Part shown: positions 22,999 to 30,760 of the stretch, piece by piece | Numbering within the stretch: the stretch's first letter is position 1 | Layout: the number at the start of each line of letters is the position of its first letter | NCBI GenBank assembly: GCA_022843905.1 | Contig: JALHMT010000057.1 | Coordinates: 1 to 36,170 of the forward strand | Direction: 5' to 3' | Length of the DNA stretch: 36,170 bases | From: Rubrivivax sp. | GTDB lineage: Bacteria; Pseudomonadota; Gammaproteobacteria; Burkholderiales; Burkholderiaceae_C | The notes under the pieces: model-generated | What the model saw: the letters and a program-made list of their open reading frames with translations, nothing else | Told to the model about the DNA's origin: nothing | The model's database searches: none | Program-made: the position numbers and the translations under genes

Positions 22999-24132
22999 GT
23001 GAGCACCCTGCAGGTCATCGACGCCCGCCGTGCCTGGCTGCGCGAGGCCATCCGCCGCATCGAGGCCGACTTCCAGCGCTCCAGCGACACGCACCTGATC
23101 CCCGTGGCGCTGCCGGGCTTCCCGGGCATCGACCTCTACCTGAAGGACGAGTCCAGCCACCCCACCGGCAGCCTGAAGCACCGCCTGGCGCGCAGCCTGT
23201 TCCTGCACGCGCTGTGCAACGGCTGGCTGCGCGAGGGCGGCACGGTGGTCGAAGCCTCCAGCGGCAGCACGGCCATCAGCGAGGCCTACTTCGCTCGGCT
23301 GCTGGGCCTGCCCTTCATCGCGGTGATGCCGCGCAGCACCAGCGCGCAGAAGATCGCCGCGATCGAGTTCCAGGGCGGCCAGTGCCACCTGGTGGACGAC
23401 CCTCGCGCGCTGTACGCCGAGAGCCAGCGTCTGGCCGACGAGCGCGGCGGCCACTACATGGACCAGTTCACCTTCGCCGAACGGGCCACCGACTGGCGCG
23501 CCAACAACAACATCGCCGAGAGCATCTTCACGCAGATGCGGCGCGAGACGCACCCCTGTCCGGCGTGGGTGGTGGCCAGTGCCGGCACCGGCGGCACGCT
23601 GGCCACCATCGGCCGCTACGTGCACTACTGCCGGCACGCCACGCGCGTGTGCGGCGTGGATGCCGAACGCTCGGTGTTCTTCGACTTCTTCCAGACGCGT
23701 GATGCGTCCCTGGCCCTGGCCCAGGGTTCGCGCATCGAAGGCATCGGCCGGCCGCGCGTGGAAGCGTCCTTCGTGCCCGGCGTGCTGGACGCCATGGCCC
23801 AGGTGCCCGACCTGTGGAGCCTGGCGGCCATGCGTGCCCTGAGCGAGGTGCTGGGCCGGCGCGTGGGCGGCTCCACCGGCACCAACCTGGTGGCCGCGCT
23901 GGCCTGCGCGCAGCAGATGAAGGCCGGCGGCGAATCCGGCTCCATCGTCACGCTGCTGTGCGACGACGGCGCGCGCTACGCCGCCACCTACTTCGACGAC
24001 GGCTGGCTGCAGTCGCAGGGGCTGGCCTGTGGCCCCGAGCAGCAGGCCGTGGCGGCGCTGATGGCGTACGGCCACTGGCCTGGCGCGCTGCGCGAGTCGC
24101 TGCGCCTGGCCGGTGCACTGGCGCCTGCCTGA
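22999..24132 (+). CDS. PLP-dependent cysteine synthase/desulfhydrase-like enzyme
   Basis: A 377-residue fold-type II PLP enzyme. The lysine that binds PLP is in HPTGSLKHRLA, the phosphate/substrate loop is SSGSTAISEAYFARL, the second glycine loop is SAGTGGTLATIG, and the final segment has GGSTGTNLVAAL. The sequence is closer to the Cds1-type cysteine desulfhydrases and cysteine synthase relatives than to a plain CysK. Reactions may be release of H2S from cysteine or beta-replacement. The start is GTG at 22999, which lies seven bases after the thioesterase stop. It is convergent with the DUF1508 gene, 27 bases away. Confidence 0.9.
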   Translation: MSTLQVIDARRAWLREAIRRIEADFQRSSDTHLIPVALPGFPGIDLYLKDESSHPTGSLKHRLARSLFLHALCNGWLREGGTVVEASSGSTAISEAYFARLLGLPFIAVMPRSTSAQKIAAIEFQGGQCHLVDDPRALYAESQRLADERGGHYMDQFTFAERATDWRANNNIAESIFTQMRRETHPCPAWVVASAGTGGTLATIGRYVHYCRHATRVCGVDAERSVFFDFFQTRDASLALAQGSRIEGIGRPRVEASFVPGVLDAMAQVPDLWSLAAMRALSEVLGRRVGGSTGTNLVAALACAQQMKAGGESGSIVTLLCDDGARYAATYFDDGWLQSQGLACGPEQQAVAALMAYGHWPGALRESLRLAGALAPA

Positions 24133-24159
24133 GACCGCAGCAGCCTCCTTGGCGCCTGG

Positions 24160-24513
24160 TCAGGCCATGAAGGACATGCGCCGCACCAGGCCGCGGAACT
24201 GCGACGAAGCGCAGTTCCTCTGCACGGAAGCGATGCCGGTCTCCACGCCCGAAGTGCGCGCGTAGACCTCGCTGCGGCCGACGATGCGGCCGTCGGGCAT
24301 CTGCAGCACGAAGTAGCGGCCGCCCCCGGCGGTGCGGCGCGGCTCGAAGTGCTGGCGCTCGTGCGCGTTGTTGCGGATCCACTCGATGGTCTCCAGTGCG
24401 GCATCGCGCGAATGGTGCACGGTGCCCGAGAGGATGACCTCGTGGTTGCCGGCTCGCAGGTGAAAGCTCACCGTGCCGTCGCCTGCTTCGATCATCTGGT
24501 AGTAGCCAGCCAT
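24160..24513 (-). CDS. DUF1508/YegP-like protein
   Basis: A 117-residue protein with two YegP-type modules: YYQMIEAGDGTVSFHLRAGN with HEVILSG, then RYFVLQMPDGRIVGRSEVYA. YegP proteins are small, two-fold repeated beta-alpha proteins often induced by stress; the role is unknown. A clear ribosome site, AAGGAG, lies seven bases before the ATG. It follows the small gene at 24572-24850 on the same strand by 58 bases. Confidence 0.9.
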   Translation of the reverse strand: MAGYYQMIEAGDGTVSFHLRAGNHEVILSGTVHHSRDAALETIEWIRNNAHERQHFEPRRTAGGGRYFVLQMPDGRIVGRSEVYARTSGVETGIASVQRNCASSQFRGLVRRMSFMA

Positions 24514-24571
24514 GGGGAATCTCCTTGAGGTCGAGGTTCGGAAGTGAAGGGCATGAAGCGGGAGTCGGGGT

Positions 24572-24850
24572 TCAGCGCGGCGCCGCAGCAGGCTGCGGCA
24601 GGTCGCGGACCAGTTCGTGGTCTTCGCCGAGCCAGTCCCGCAAGGCCATCACGCGCTGCCGACGCAGCCGCTCGGCCGAGTCGGCCAGGGCATCGGCGTG
24701 CTGCGCGGCGGCCACGGCCCGTGCCGAGGCGCCGGCCGCCATGCGGGGCAGAGCCGGCCTGACGGCATCGCGCAGGCGGGGCATGCTGGAGAGGAAGAGG
24801 CTGAGCATCTTGGTCACGAAGTCTGATAAGTCCTGGAGCGCCGTGCTCAT
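24572..24850 (-). CDS. small hypothetical protein (92 residues)
   Basis: A 92-residue, largely helical, Ala/Arg/Leu-rich protein beginning MSTALQDLSDFVTKMLSLFL. No family is recognised. Support for being real is its position directly behind a matching regulatory palindrome (24920-24937), the same distance from the ATG as the second palindrome has from the kinase operon. The ribosome site is weak. It and the DUF1508 gene could be one transcript. Confidence 0.5.
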   Translation of the reverse strand: MSTALQDLSDFVTKMLSLFLSSMPRLRDAVRPALPRMAAGASARAVAAAQHADALADSAERLRRQRVMALRDWLGEDHELVRDLPQPAAAPR

Positions 24851-24919
24851 GAATCACGGCTTGGACTTGATCTTCGTGACACCCGTCCGGCGGCAGACCA
24901 TCCCTGGGGATGGCTGCAA

Positions 24920-24937
24920 CCCCTACCCCGGTCGGGG
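24920..24937. promoter_or_regulatory. palindrome CCCCTACC-N2-GGTCGGGG (copy A)
   Basis: An eight-two-eight inverted repeat with one mismatch, identical in its arms to a second copy at 28600-28617. Its centre lies about 78 bases upstream of the ATG of the small gene at 24572-24850. The 7-2-7 spacing is that of NarL-family dimer sites, and a NarL-type regulator is encoded beside it. Confidence 0.65.
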
Positions 24938-24956
24938 TCCGATATCAGGGGCATCC

Positions 24957-24980
24957 CCAGCCGCCGCGGGAGGCGGCTGG
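24957..24980 (-). terminator. hairpin after the response-regulator gene
   Basis: CCAGCCGCC-GCGGGA-GGCGGCTGG is a nine-pair stem 12 bases downstream of the response-regulator stop. No T-run follows, so it may slow or end transcription only weakly, or protect the 3' end. Confidence 0.45.
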
Positions 24981-24992
24981 AGTGCAGGACCT

Positions 24993-25628
24993 TTAAGGTG
25001 CGGGCACGAGGCGGTGCTTGAGCGCCTTCAACACCGCTTCGGTGCGGTTCTCGACCTGCAGCTTGGCCAGGATGTTGGTGATGTGGAACTTCACCGTCGG
25101 CACCGCGATCGAGACCTCGGCGGCGATCTCCTGGTTGTTCAGGCCGCGCGCCATCAGGCGCAGCAGTTCCAGCTCGCGCGGCGTCAGGTCGGCCCCCAGA
25201 GGGTCCTGGCGCGACGCCGCGATCAGCGCATCGGTGACCTCGGGTGCGAACAGGCGCGTGCCGGCGCGCGCGGTGCGGATCACCGTGATCAGCTCCTGGG
25301 CCGAGGCGTTCTTCAGCAGGTAGCCGCTGGCCCCGGCGTCGATGGCCCGCTTGACCTGCACCGTGTCGAGCATGCTGGTCAGCACGATGAAGCGCGTGTC
25401 GGGCATCTGCGGGCGCAGTGCCTCGATGGCGGCAATGCCGTCCAGGCGCGGCATCACCAGGTCCATCAGCACCACGTCGGGGGCCGCGGCGGGGACGGCG
25501 CGCAGCGCTTCCGCGCCGTCGGCAGCCTCGCCGACGAAGGCCAGCTCACGGTCGCTGGCGATGGTGGCCGCCAGGCCCTGGCGGATCATCGGGTGGTCGT
25601 CGACCACAAAGACTCGGATGGCGGCCAT
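24993..25628 (-). CDS. NarL/FixJ-type response regulator
   Basis: A 211-residue regulator. The receiver domain (about 1-120) has D10/D11 and phospho-acceptor D56 in VVLMDLVMPRLDG, with T/S and K residues in VLTSMLDT and GYLLKNAS. The LuxR-type HTH (about 145-205) reads LTPRELELLRLMARGLNNQE with IAAEVSIAVPTVKFHITNIL, typical of NarL. It is the last gene of the operon, five bases after the kinase stop, with an AAGGA ribosome site. It is expected to be phosphorylated by the adjacent kinase and probably binds the CCCCTACC-N2-GGTCGGGG palindromes. Confidence 0.95.
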   Translation of the reverse strand: MAAIRVFVVDDHPMIRQGLAATIASDRELAFVGEAADGAEALRAVPAAAPDVVLMDLVMPRLDGIAAIEALRPQMPDTRFIVLTSMLDTVQVKRAIDAGASGYLLKNASAQELITVIRTARAGTRLFAPEVTDALIAASRQDPLGADLTPRELELLRLMARGLNNQEIAAEVSIAVPTVKFHITNILAKLQVENRTEAVLKALKHRLVPAP

Positions 25629-25633
25629 GGGAT

Positions 25634-27253
25634 TCAGTCCTTCTGCAGTTCGATGACCAGCTCGGTGCCCTCGCCCGGCGCACTGCGCACCGACAGCGTG
25701 GTGCCCAGCTCGGCGGCGCGGCTGTTCATGTTTTCCAGGCCGAAATGACCCGGATGCGCTTCGTCGGCGTCGAAGCCGTGGCCGTTGTCGGCGATGCGCA
25801 GCCGCACGTGGCCGGGGCGCAGCACGGCCCATTCGATCTCCGCCCGCGTGGCGCCGCTGTGGCGACCGATGTTGGACAGCGCTTCCTGCGCGATGCGGTA
25901 GAGCTGGATGCGTTCGGCCGAGGGCAGGCCGTCGTCGTCGCGCGAGATGCTCTGCATGATCTCGACCCCGCCGCGGCCGGCCAGCGCCTCGATGGCCTGC
26001 TGCAGCAGGTCGGGCAGGCGCATGCCTTCCAGCGAGTCGGGCTTCAGCTCGAACATCAGCATGCGCATCTCGGCCAGCGCGCTGCGGTTCAACCGCTCCA
26101 GCGCCTCGGCCTGCACCTGCGCGGCGCCTTCGGTGGCGCGCACCACGGCGCTGGCGATGAGGTTGGCGGCGAACAGCGTCTGCGAGACGGCGTCGTGCAG
26201 TTCGCGCGCGATGCGGTTGCGCTCGGTGATGACGGCGACGTCGCGTTCGCGCGCCAGCAGGTGGGCATGGCGCATCGCCAGCGCGGCCTGGCTGCCCACG
26301 GCGTTGAGCAGACGCGCGCGTTCCTCGTCGAAGTAGTCGATTTCGTTGTGGTCCACCCGCAGCACCCCCAGCACCTCGTCGCGCACCTTCAGCGGCACCG
26401 CCATCCAGGCCTTGGTGGCGCGGTACAGCGCCGAGGTGCGCGCGTCGTCGGTGACCAGCTCCCACAACCAGGAGAACAGGCTGCTGCGGGGGCGGTTCTC
26501 GACGAGGGGCCGCGCTTCGCGCTCGACCTGTTCGTAGCGCTGCAGGTTGCTGCGCGACAGCCGCCCGCCCAGCAGGCCCTGCAGCACCAGCGGGTCCTCG
26601 TCGGCGCTGCGACAGCCCATCAGCACCACCGGGTTGCGCGGCTGCAGGTCGGTGCGTGCCCAGACCGAGGCGCTGGAGTAGCTCATGGTCTGCTCCAGCG
26701 CGCCCAGGGCGTCGCCGACCAGCTTCTGGATGTCACCGCCCTTGGCGAGGTCGATCGACAGGTCCTGCAGCGAAGACAGTTCCTGCCGGCGGTGTTCGAG
26801 CTGCACGCCGAGCGCCACCGCCTTGGCGATCAGCACCTGTTCGCGCTGTCGTGCGGCCTCGAAGGCGCGGCGCACGCCCACCGTGGCCTGGTGCATCTCG
26901 GCCGTGACGGTCGACAGCGGCACCGTCTCTTCGGGCAGTGACTCGGCGCGTGCCAGCTCCCGGGCCACGCGGGCGGCATGCATCAGCCCGGCCGCCGTGC
27001 GCTGCGCCAGGGCCGCGCACAGGCCGGTGGCCAGCACGCCGGCCGACACGATCCCCAGCACCACGGCAGGTCCCAGGTGCAGGCTGCCGGCCCCTGCGGC
27101 CAGCACCAGCGTCGCGACGCCGCCGGCCACCCCATGCTGCGCCGGCATCGACAGCCGCTCGAAGCCGTGCTGCAGACGACGCAGGACGTTCTCGGACGCC
27201 GGCGTGCCTGCAGGCGGTCCGGAGGGCGGCGGCGAGGGCAGGGCGTCGGCCAT
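25634..27253 (-). CDS. NarX-type sensor histidine kinase with GAF domain
   Basis: A 539-residue kinase. A Pro-rich N-terminus leads to two adjacent hydrophobic segments (about 41-58 and 62-84), then a HAMP-like coil, a GAF domain (about 165-330, ending DYFDEERARLLNAVGSQAAL) and a HisKA_3 dimerisation domain with H353 in ARELHDAVSQTLFAANL. The HATPase_c domain contains AQEALSNIGRHS and DNGHGFD. This is the NarX/DegS layout. The gene is four bases after the TM-helix protein and five before its response regulator, so they form one operon. The signal is not known; the close membrane helices with no large periplasmic loop suggest an intramembrane or GAF-sensed cue. Confidence 0.93.
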   Translation of the reverse strand: MADALPSPPPSGPPAGTPASENVLRRLQHGFERLSMPAQHGVAGGVATLVLAAGAGSLHLGPAVVLGIVSAGVLATGLCAALAQRTAAGLMHAARVARELARAESLPEETVPLSTVTAEMHQATVGVRRAFEAARQREQVLIAKAVALGVQLEHRRQELSSLQDLSIDLAKGGDIQKLVGDALGALEQTMSYSSASVWARTDLQPRNPVVLMGCRSADEDPLVLQGLLGGRLSRSNLQRYEQVEREARPLVENRPRSSLFSWLWELVTDDARTSALYRATKAWMAVPLKVRDEVLGVLRVDHNEIDYFDEERARLLNAVGSQAALAMRHAHLLARERDVAVITERNRIARELHDAVSQTLFAANLIASAVVRATEGAAQVQAEALERLNRSALAEMRMLMFELKPDSLEGMRLPDLLQQAIEALAGRGGVEIMQSISRDDDGLPSAERIQLYRIAQEALSNIGRHSGATRAEIEWAVLRPGHVRLRIADNGHGFDADEAHPGHFGLENMNSRAAELGTTLSVRSAPGEGTELVIELQKD

Positions 27254-27257
27254 GGTC

Positions 27258-28520
27258 TCAGCCTTGCGGGCCCGCATCGTTGCCGCCCGCCAGGCCACGC
27301 GGTGCGGCGGCTTCGCGGCCCGTGGGGCCGGCGCCGCCGGCGAAGGAGGCCTCGACTCTCTCGAGCACGCGCCCGGCGACGTGCCGGCCGCCGACGCCGA
27401 TGGCCACCGCCAGTCCGATGGCGATGCCGCCCACCACGGCGCCGAAGGCGATGGTGATGATCTCCGGCGGCAGCCCGGCCTGGTGCAGCGCCAGTGCGGC
27501 GGCAAAGAACAGGATGGCACTGCGCACCATCAGCGATGCCAGCGGCGGATTGGCCGTCTGCGAGCCTTCGATGGCCCGCGCCGCCAGCGTGGCCAGGATG
27601 GCGCCGACGGCGAAGACCACCAGCCCGATGCCGATGCGCACCAGGGCCGAGCCCAGCGTGGCCACCATCGCCGTCAGCACCGGCAGCCCCAGCACCTCGC
27701 AGGCCTGGGTGATGGCCACCATCAGGCAGGCCACCAGCACGGCGATGCCGGCCAGTTCAGAGGGCTCGCGCCCGGCCAGGCGCAGCGGTGCGCCCAGCTT
27801 GAGCGTTTCGTGCAGGCGGTTGACGCCCATGCCGGCCAGCAAGGCCGAGACCAGCGAGGCCAGCGCACGCCCGATCAGGGCCGCCAGGCCCACCAGCACC
27901 GCGGCCGAGAGCAGCTTCGGGATGAGGTTGATGACGGTCTCCAGCAGCCTGGACAGCGGCTGCGTCACGGCGTCCAGGCCCAGCGGCTGCAGCGCGGCCA
28001 CGGCGGTGGGCAGCATCAACAGGGCGAAGACGATGTTGCCGGCCACGCCGGCCAGGCCGTCCTTGCCCAGCGAGCTGGCCAGGCCGATGCGCTCGGCCAG
28101 CCTTTCCGATCCCGCGGCCGACAGCAGCCCCGTGACCAGCTGCCGCACGATGCGCGCCACCAGCAGACCGATGGCCAGCACCACGACGGCGCCCACCAGG
28201 TTGGGCACGAAGCCCATCAGGCGCGACATCATCGCGTTGACGGGGTTCAGCAGCCCTTCCAGCTCCAGCGTGCCCAGCAGCGCCGGCAGGGCCAGCAGCC
28301 AGACCAGGCCGTAGCCGATCTGGGCCAGCGAGGCCGACAGGCCCGGGCTGTGCAGGCGGTCGTCGATGCCGGCGCGCGCGGCGATGCGGCTCAGCCCGGC
28401 GCGCACCAGGCGTGCCACGACGAAGGCCACGACGAAGATCGCCAGGGCCCCCAGCACGCGCGGCACATAAGGCCCGAAGAGGCTGGCCACGGGGGCCAGC
28501 CAGGTTTGCATCGAATCCAT
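27258..28520 (-). CDS. TM-helix-repeat membrane protein (mechanosensitive-channel-like)
   Basis: A 420-residue integral membrane protein with many helices arranged in pairs, for example LGALAIFVVAFVVARLVRAG and VGAVVVLAIGLLVARIVRQL. This matches the conserved TM-helix repeat found in MscS-related proteins (Pfam TM_helix). The C-terminus has FGAVVGGIAIGLAVAIGVGG, a Gly/Ala-rich helix like the pore helix of MscS channels. The ATG at 28520 has GGAGGG about eight bases before it; a TTG start at 28535 is unlikely. It heads the operon with the NarX/NarL pair, so channel state could be a signal for the kinase. That link is inference. Confidence 0.82.
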   Translation of the reverse strand: MDSMQTWLAPVASLFGPYVPRVLGALAIFVVAFVVARLVRAGLSRIAARAGIDDRLHSPGLSASLAQIGYGLVWLLALPALLGTLELEGLLNPVNAMMSRLMGFVPNLVGAVVVLAIGLLVARIVRQLVTGLLSAAGSERLAERIGLASSLGKDGLAGVAGNIVFALLMLPTAVAALQPLGLDAVTQPLSRLLETVINLIPKLLSAAVLVGLAALIGRALASLVSALLAGMGVNRLHETLKLGAPLRLAGREPSELAGIAVLVACLMVAITQACEVLGLPVLTAMVATLGSALVRIGIGLVVFAVGAILATLAARAIEGSQTANPPLASLMVRSAILFFAAALALHQAGLPPEIITIAFGAVVGGIAIGLAVAIGVGGRHVAGRVLERVEASFAGGAGPTGREAAAPRGLAGGNDAGPQG

Positions 28521-28599
28521 GATTCTTCCCTCCAACGACTCTCACCACGAGGCCGTAGGGCGGGCCGTTCCGATGCTAGGTGTCATCGGCATGGCCCGC

Positions 28600-28617
28600 C
28601 CCCTACCTGGGTCGGGG
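28600..28617. promoter_or_regulatory. palindrome CCCCTACC-N2-GGTCGGGG (copy B)
   Basis: The same eight-two-eight inverted repeat as at 24920-24937. Its centre is about 88 bases upstream of the ATG of the TM-helix gene, the first gene of the kinase operon. On the minus strand a TAGCAT (28573-28578) could act as -10 box; that would put the palindrome near -41, the usual place for an activator. Confidence 0.65.
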
Positions 28618-28620
28618 TGT

Positions 28621-29184
28621 TCACCCGCCCAGCAGCCTGTTCACCAGTTCCGCCGTCGTGACGGCGCCCATCTTCCGCATCAGCCGGCCCCGGTAGACGT
28701 CCACCGTGCGCGGGCTGATGGCCAGCCGCTTGCCGATCAGCTTGCTCGTCAAGCCTTCCACCAGCAGCGCGGCGATCTCGCGTTCGCGGCCGGTGAATTC
28801 GACCTCCAGCACGCGCTTGGACGACAGGTCCTCGAAGGCCCAGATGCCGGCCTCGTGCGGCTGCGCGGGATCCAGCGCGCGACCAGTGACGTGGCACCAG
28901 AACAGCCCGCCCGCGAGGCGCCGCATGACGCGGTCGTCGGCATAGCGGCCGGTCGCGTCCAGGCTGGCCACGATGCGCTCGCCGGTGCGCTGGTACTCTG
29001 CCGCCGTGGGGTACAGCACTTCGAAGGACTGGCCCACCAGCTGCGCGCGCCGCGCGCCGAACATTGCCAGCAGCTGCTGGTTGCAATCGATCATCAGGCG
29101 GTTTCGCGACAGCGCCAGACCGATCGGCGCCAGATCGAAGGCGGTGCGGTAGTCCAGCGCCAGCCGCTCGGCCTTTTCACCCAT
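28621..29184 (-). CDS. PAS-LuxR transcriptional regulator
   Basis: A 187-residue protein with an N-terminal PAS domain (about 10-120, from FDLAPIGLALSRNRLMIDCN) and a C-terminal FixJ-type HTH. The latter runs from EFTGREREIAALLVEGLTSK to SPRTVDVYRGRLMRKMGAVT. There is no receiver domain, so activity should depend on the PAS ligand or on a partner rather than on phosphorylation. It is divergent from scoA-scoB, and the gap between them contains TACGTA motifs like those bound by FixJ-type regulators. Control of CoA-transferase expression is inferred. Confidence 0.88.
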   Translation of the reverse strand: MGEKAERLALDYRTAFDLAPIGLALSRNRLMIDCNQQLLAMFGARRAQLVGQSFEVLYPTAAEYQRTGERIVASLDATGRYADDRVMRRLAGGLFWCHVTGRALDPAQPHEAGIWAFEDLSSKRVLEVEFTGREREIAALLVEGLTSKLIGKRLAISPRTVDVYRGRLMRKMGAVTTAELVNRLLGG

Positions 29185-29230
29185 CGTCTTCTCCGGTGCG
29201 TCATCGCGCGCTCATAAATCCTTAGTCAAT

Positions 29231-29266
29231 TCTACGTACTGACTACTTAATCGGTTACGTAGTACG
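29231..29266. promoter_or_regulatory. paired TACGTA boxes between the PAS-LuxR gene and scoA
   Basis: TACGTA occurs at 29233-29238 and 29256-29261, centres 23 bases apart, within an AT-rich patch of a GC-rich region. The boxes are part of a longer inverted repeat, CGTACT-N20-AGTACG (29235-29266). Such motifs suit a FixJ-family HTH. They lie between divergent start codons at 29184 and 29316. Confidence 0.55.
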
Positions 29267-29315
29267 CTTCCGCGCTGTCGCGAACGTCGTCGCAGCCCAG
29301 CCACGGAGACCCCCG

Positions 29316-30023
29316 ATGAAGAAGATCTATCCCAGTGCCGCCGCCGCGCTCAGCGGCATCGTGAGGGACGGGCAGCTGCTCGCCGTGGGCGGCTTCGGCC
29401 TGTGCGGCATCCCCGAGGCGCTGATCGCCGCGCTGCGCGACAGCGGCGCCAAGGACCTCACCGTCATCAGCAACAACGCCGGCGTCGACGGCTTCGGCCT
29501 GGGCCAGCTGCTCGAGACGCGGCAGATCCGCAAGATGATCAGCAGCTACGTCGGCGAGAACAAGGAGTTCGAGCGCCAGTACCTGGCCGGCGAGCTCGAG
29601 CTCGAGTTCACGCCGCAGGGCACGCTGGCCGAGCGGCTGCGCGCCGGCGGCGCCGGCATCCCGGCCTTCTACACGCGCACCGGTGTCGGCACGCTGGTGG
29701 CCGAAGGCAAGGAAGTCCGCCAGTTCGACGGCCAGACCTACGTGATGGAACGTGCCCTGGTGCCCGACGTGGCGCTGGCCAAGGCCTGGAAGGCCGACGA
29801 CAGCGGCAACCTGATCTTCCGCCGCACGGCACGCAACTTCAACCCGGCGGCCATCATGGCCGGCAAGATCAGCGTGGTGGAAGTCGAGGAGATTGTGCCC
29901 ACCGGCACGTTCGACCCCGACGCCGTGCACCTGCCGGGCGTGTACGTGCACCGTATCGTGCTCAACGCCACGCCCGAGAAGCGCATCGAGAAGCGCACCA
30001 TCCGCGAAAAGACCGCCGCCTGA
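29316..30023 (+). CDS. scoA: 3-oxoacid CoA-transferase subunit A
   Basis: A 235-residue alpha subunit of a succinyl-CoA:3-oxoacid CoA-transferase. The family signatures are VGGFGLCGIPEALI near the N-terminus, SNNAGVDGFGLGQLL, and TPQGTLAERLRAGGAGIPAFYTRTG. With subunit B it moves CoA between succinyl-CoA and acetoacetate, feeding ketone bodies or PHB-derived acetoacetate into the TCA cycle. The ATG has GGAGA about eight bases upstream. It is the first gene of scoAB, 28 bases before scoB, and is divergent from the PAS-LuxR gene. Confidence 0.96.
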   Translation: MKKIYPSAAAALSGIVRDGQLLAVGGFGLCGIPEALIAALRDSGAKDLTVISNNAGVDGFGLGQLLETRQIRKMISSYVGENKEFERQYLAGELELEFTPQGTLAERLRAGGAGIPAFYTRTGVGTLVAEGKEVRQFDGQTYVMERALVPDVALAKAWKADDSGNLIFRRTARNFNPAAIMAGKISVVEVEEIVPTGTFDPDAVHLPGVYVHRIVLNATPEKRIEKRTIREKTAA

Positions 30024-30051
30024 CCCGCAAGAATCCACGAGGAACATCACC

Positions 30052-30690
30052 ATGGCCTGGACCCACGATGAAATGGCCGCCCGCGCGGCCCGCGAGCTGC
30101 AGGACGGCTTCTACGTCAACCTCGGCATCGGCCTGCCCACGCTGGTGGCCAACTTCGTCGACCCCAGCATCGAAGTGTGGCTGCAGAGCGAGAACGGCAT
30201 GCTCGGCATCGGCCCCTTCCCGACCGAGGACGAGGTCGACGCCGACCTGATCAACGCCGGCAAGCAGACCGTCACCACGCTGCCCGGCAGCAGCATCTTC
30301 GGCAGCCACGAGAGCTTCGCGATGATCCGCGGCGGCAAGATCAACCTCAGCATCCTGGGCGCCATGCAGGTCAGCGAGAAGGGCGACCTGGCCAACTGGA
30401 TGATCCCCGGCAAGATGGTCAAGGGCATGGGCGGCGCGATGGACCTGGTGGCCGGCGTGAAGAGCGTCGTCGTGCTGATGGAGCACGTGGCGCGCAAGAA
30501 GGACGGCGGCTTCGACCTGAAGATCCTGCCGCACTGCACGCTGCCGCTGACCGGCGTGGGCGTGGTCGACCGCATCGTCACCGACCTGGCGGTGCTCGAC
30601 GTCACGCCGCACGGCCTGAAGGTCGTCGAGATGGCCCCTGGCGTCACGCGCGAGGAGCTGCAGAGCAAGACCGGCGTGCCGCTGCAGTAA
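30052..30690 (+). CDS. scoB: 3-oxoacid CoA-transferase subunit B
   Basis: A 212-residue beta subunit. It carries the catalytic glutamate in QSENGMLGIGP, preceded by YVNLGIGLPTLVANF, and the later GGAMDLVAGVKSVVVLMEH. The glutamate forms the covalent CoA thioester in this family. The start at 30052 is the ATG with GAGGAA ten bases upstream; longer frames upstream overlap scoA. A strong hairpin follows the stop, so scoAB is probably a two-gene operon. Confidence 0.96.
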   Translation: MAWTHDEMAARAARELQDGFYVNLGIGLPTLVANFVDPSIEVWLQSENGMLGIGPFPTEDEVDADLINAGKQTVTTLPGSSIFGSHESFAMIRGGKINLSILGAMQVSEKGDLANWMIPGKMVKGMGGAMDLVAGVKSVVVLMEHVARKKDGGFDLKILPHCTLPLTGVGVVDRIVTDLAVLDVTPHGLKVVEMAPGVTREELQSKTGVPLQ

Positions 30691-30703
30691 GGCCGTCCGT
30701 CCG

Positions 30704-30745
30704 CGGCCAGGGGGCGGGCGCTGTCCCGGCCCCCGGCCGTTTGTT
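30704..30745 (+). terminator. probable Rho-independent terminator of scoAB
   Basis: A GC-rich imperfect stem pairs 30704-30718 with 30725-30739 (CGGCC..GGGGGC with GCCCCCGGCCG), followed by TTTGTT. It begins 14 bases after the scoB stop and ends 15 bases before the LanC-like gene. Confidence 0.65.
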
Positions 30746-30760
30746 ACCCTTGCGGGGCCG

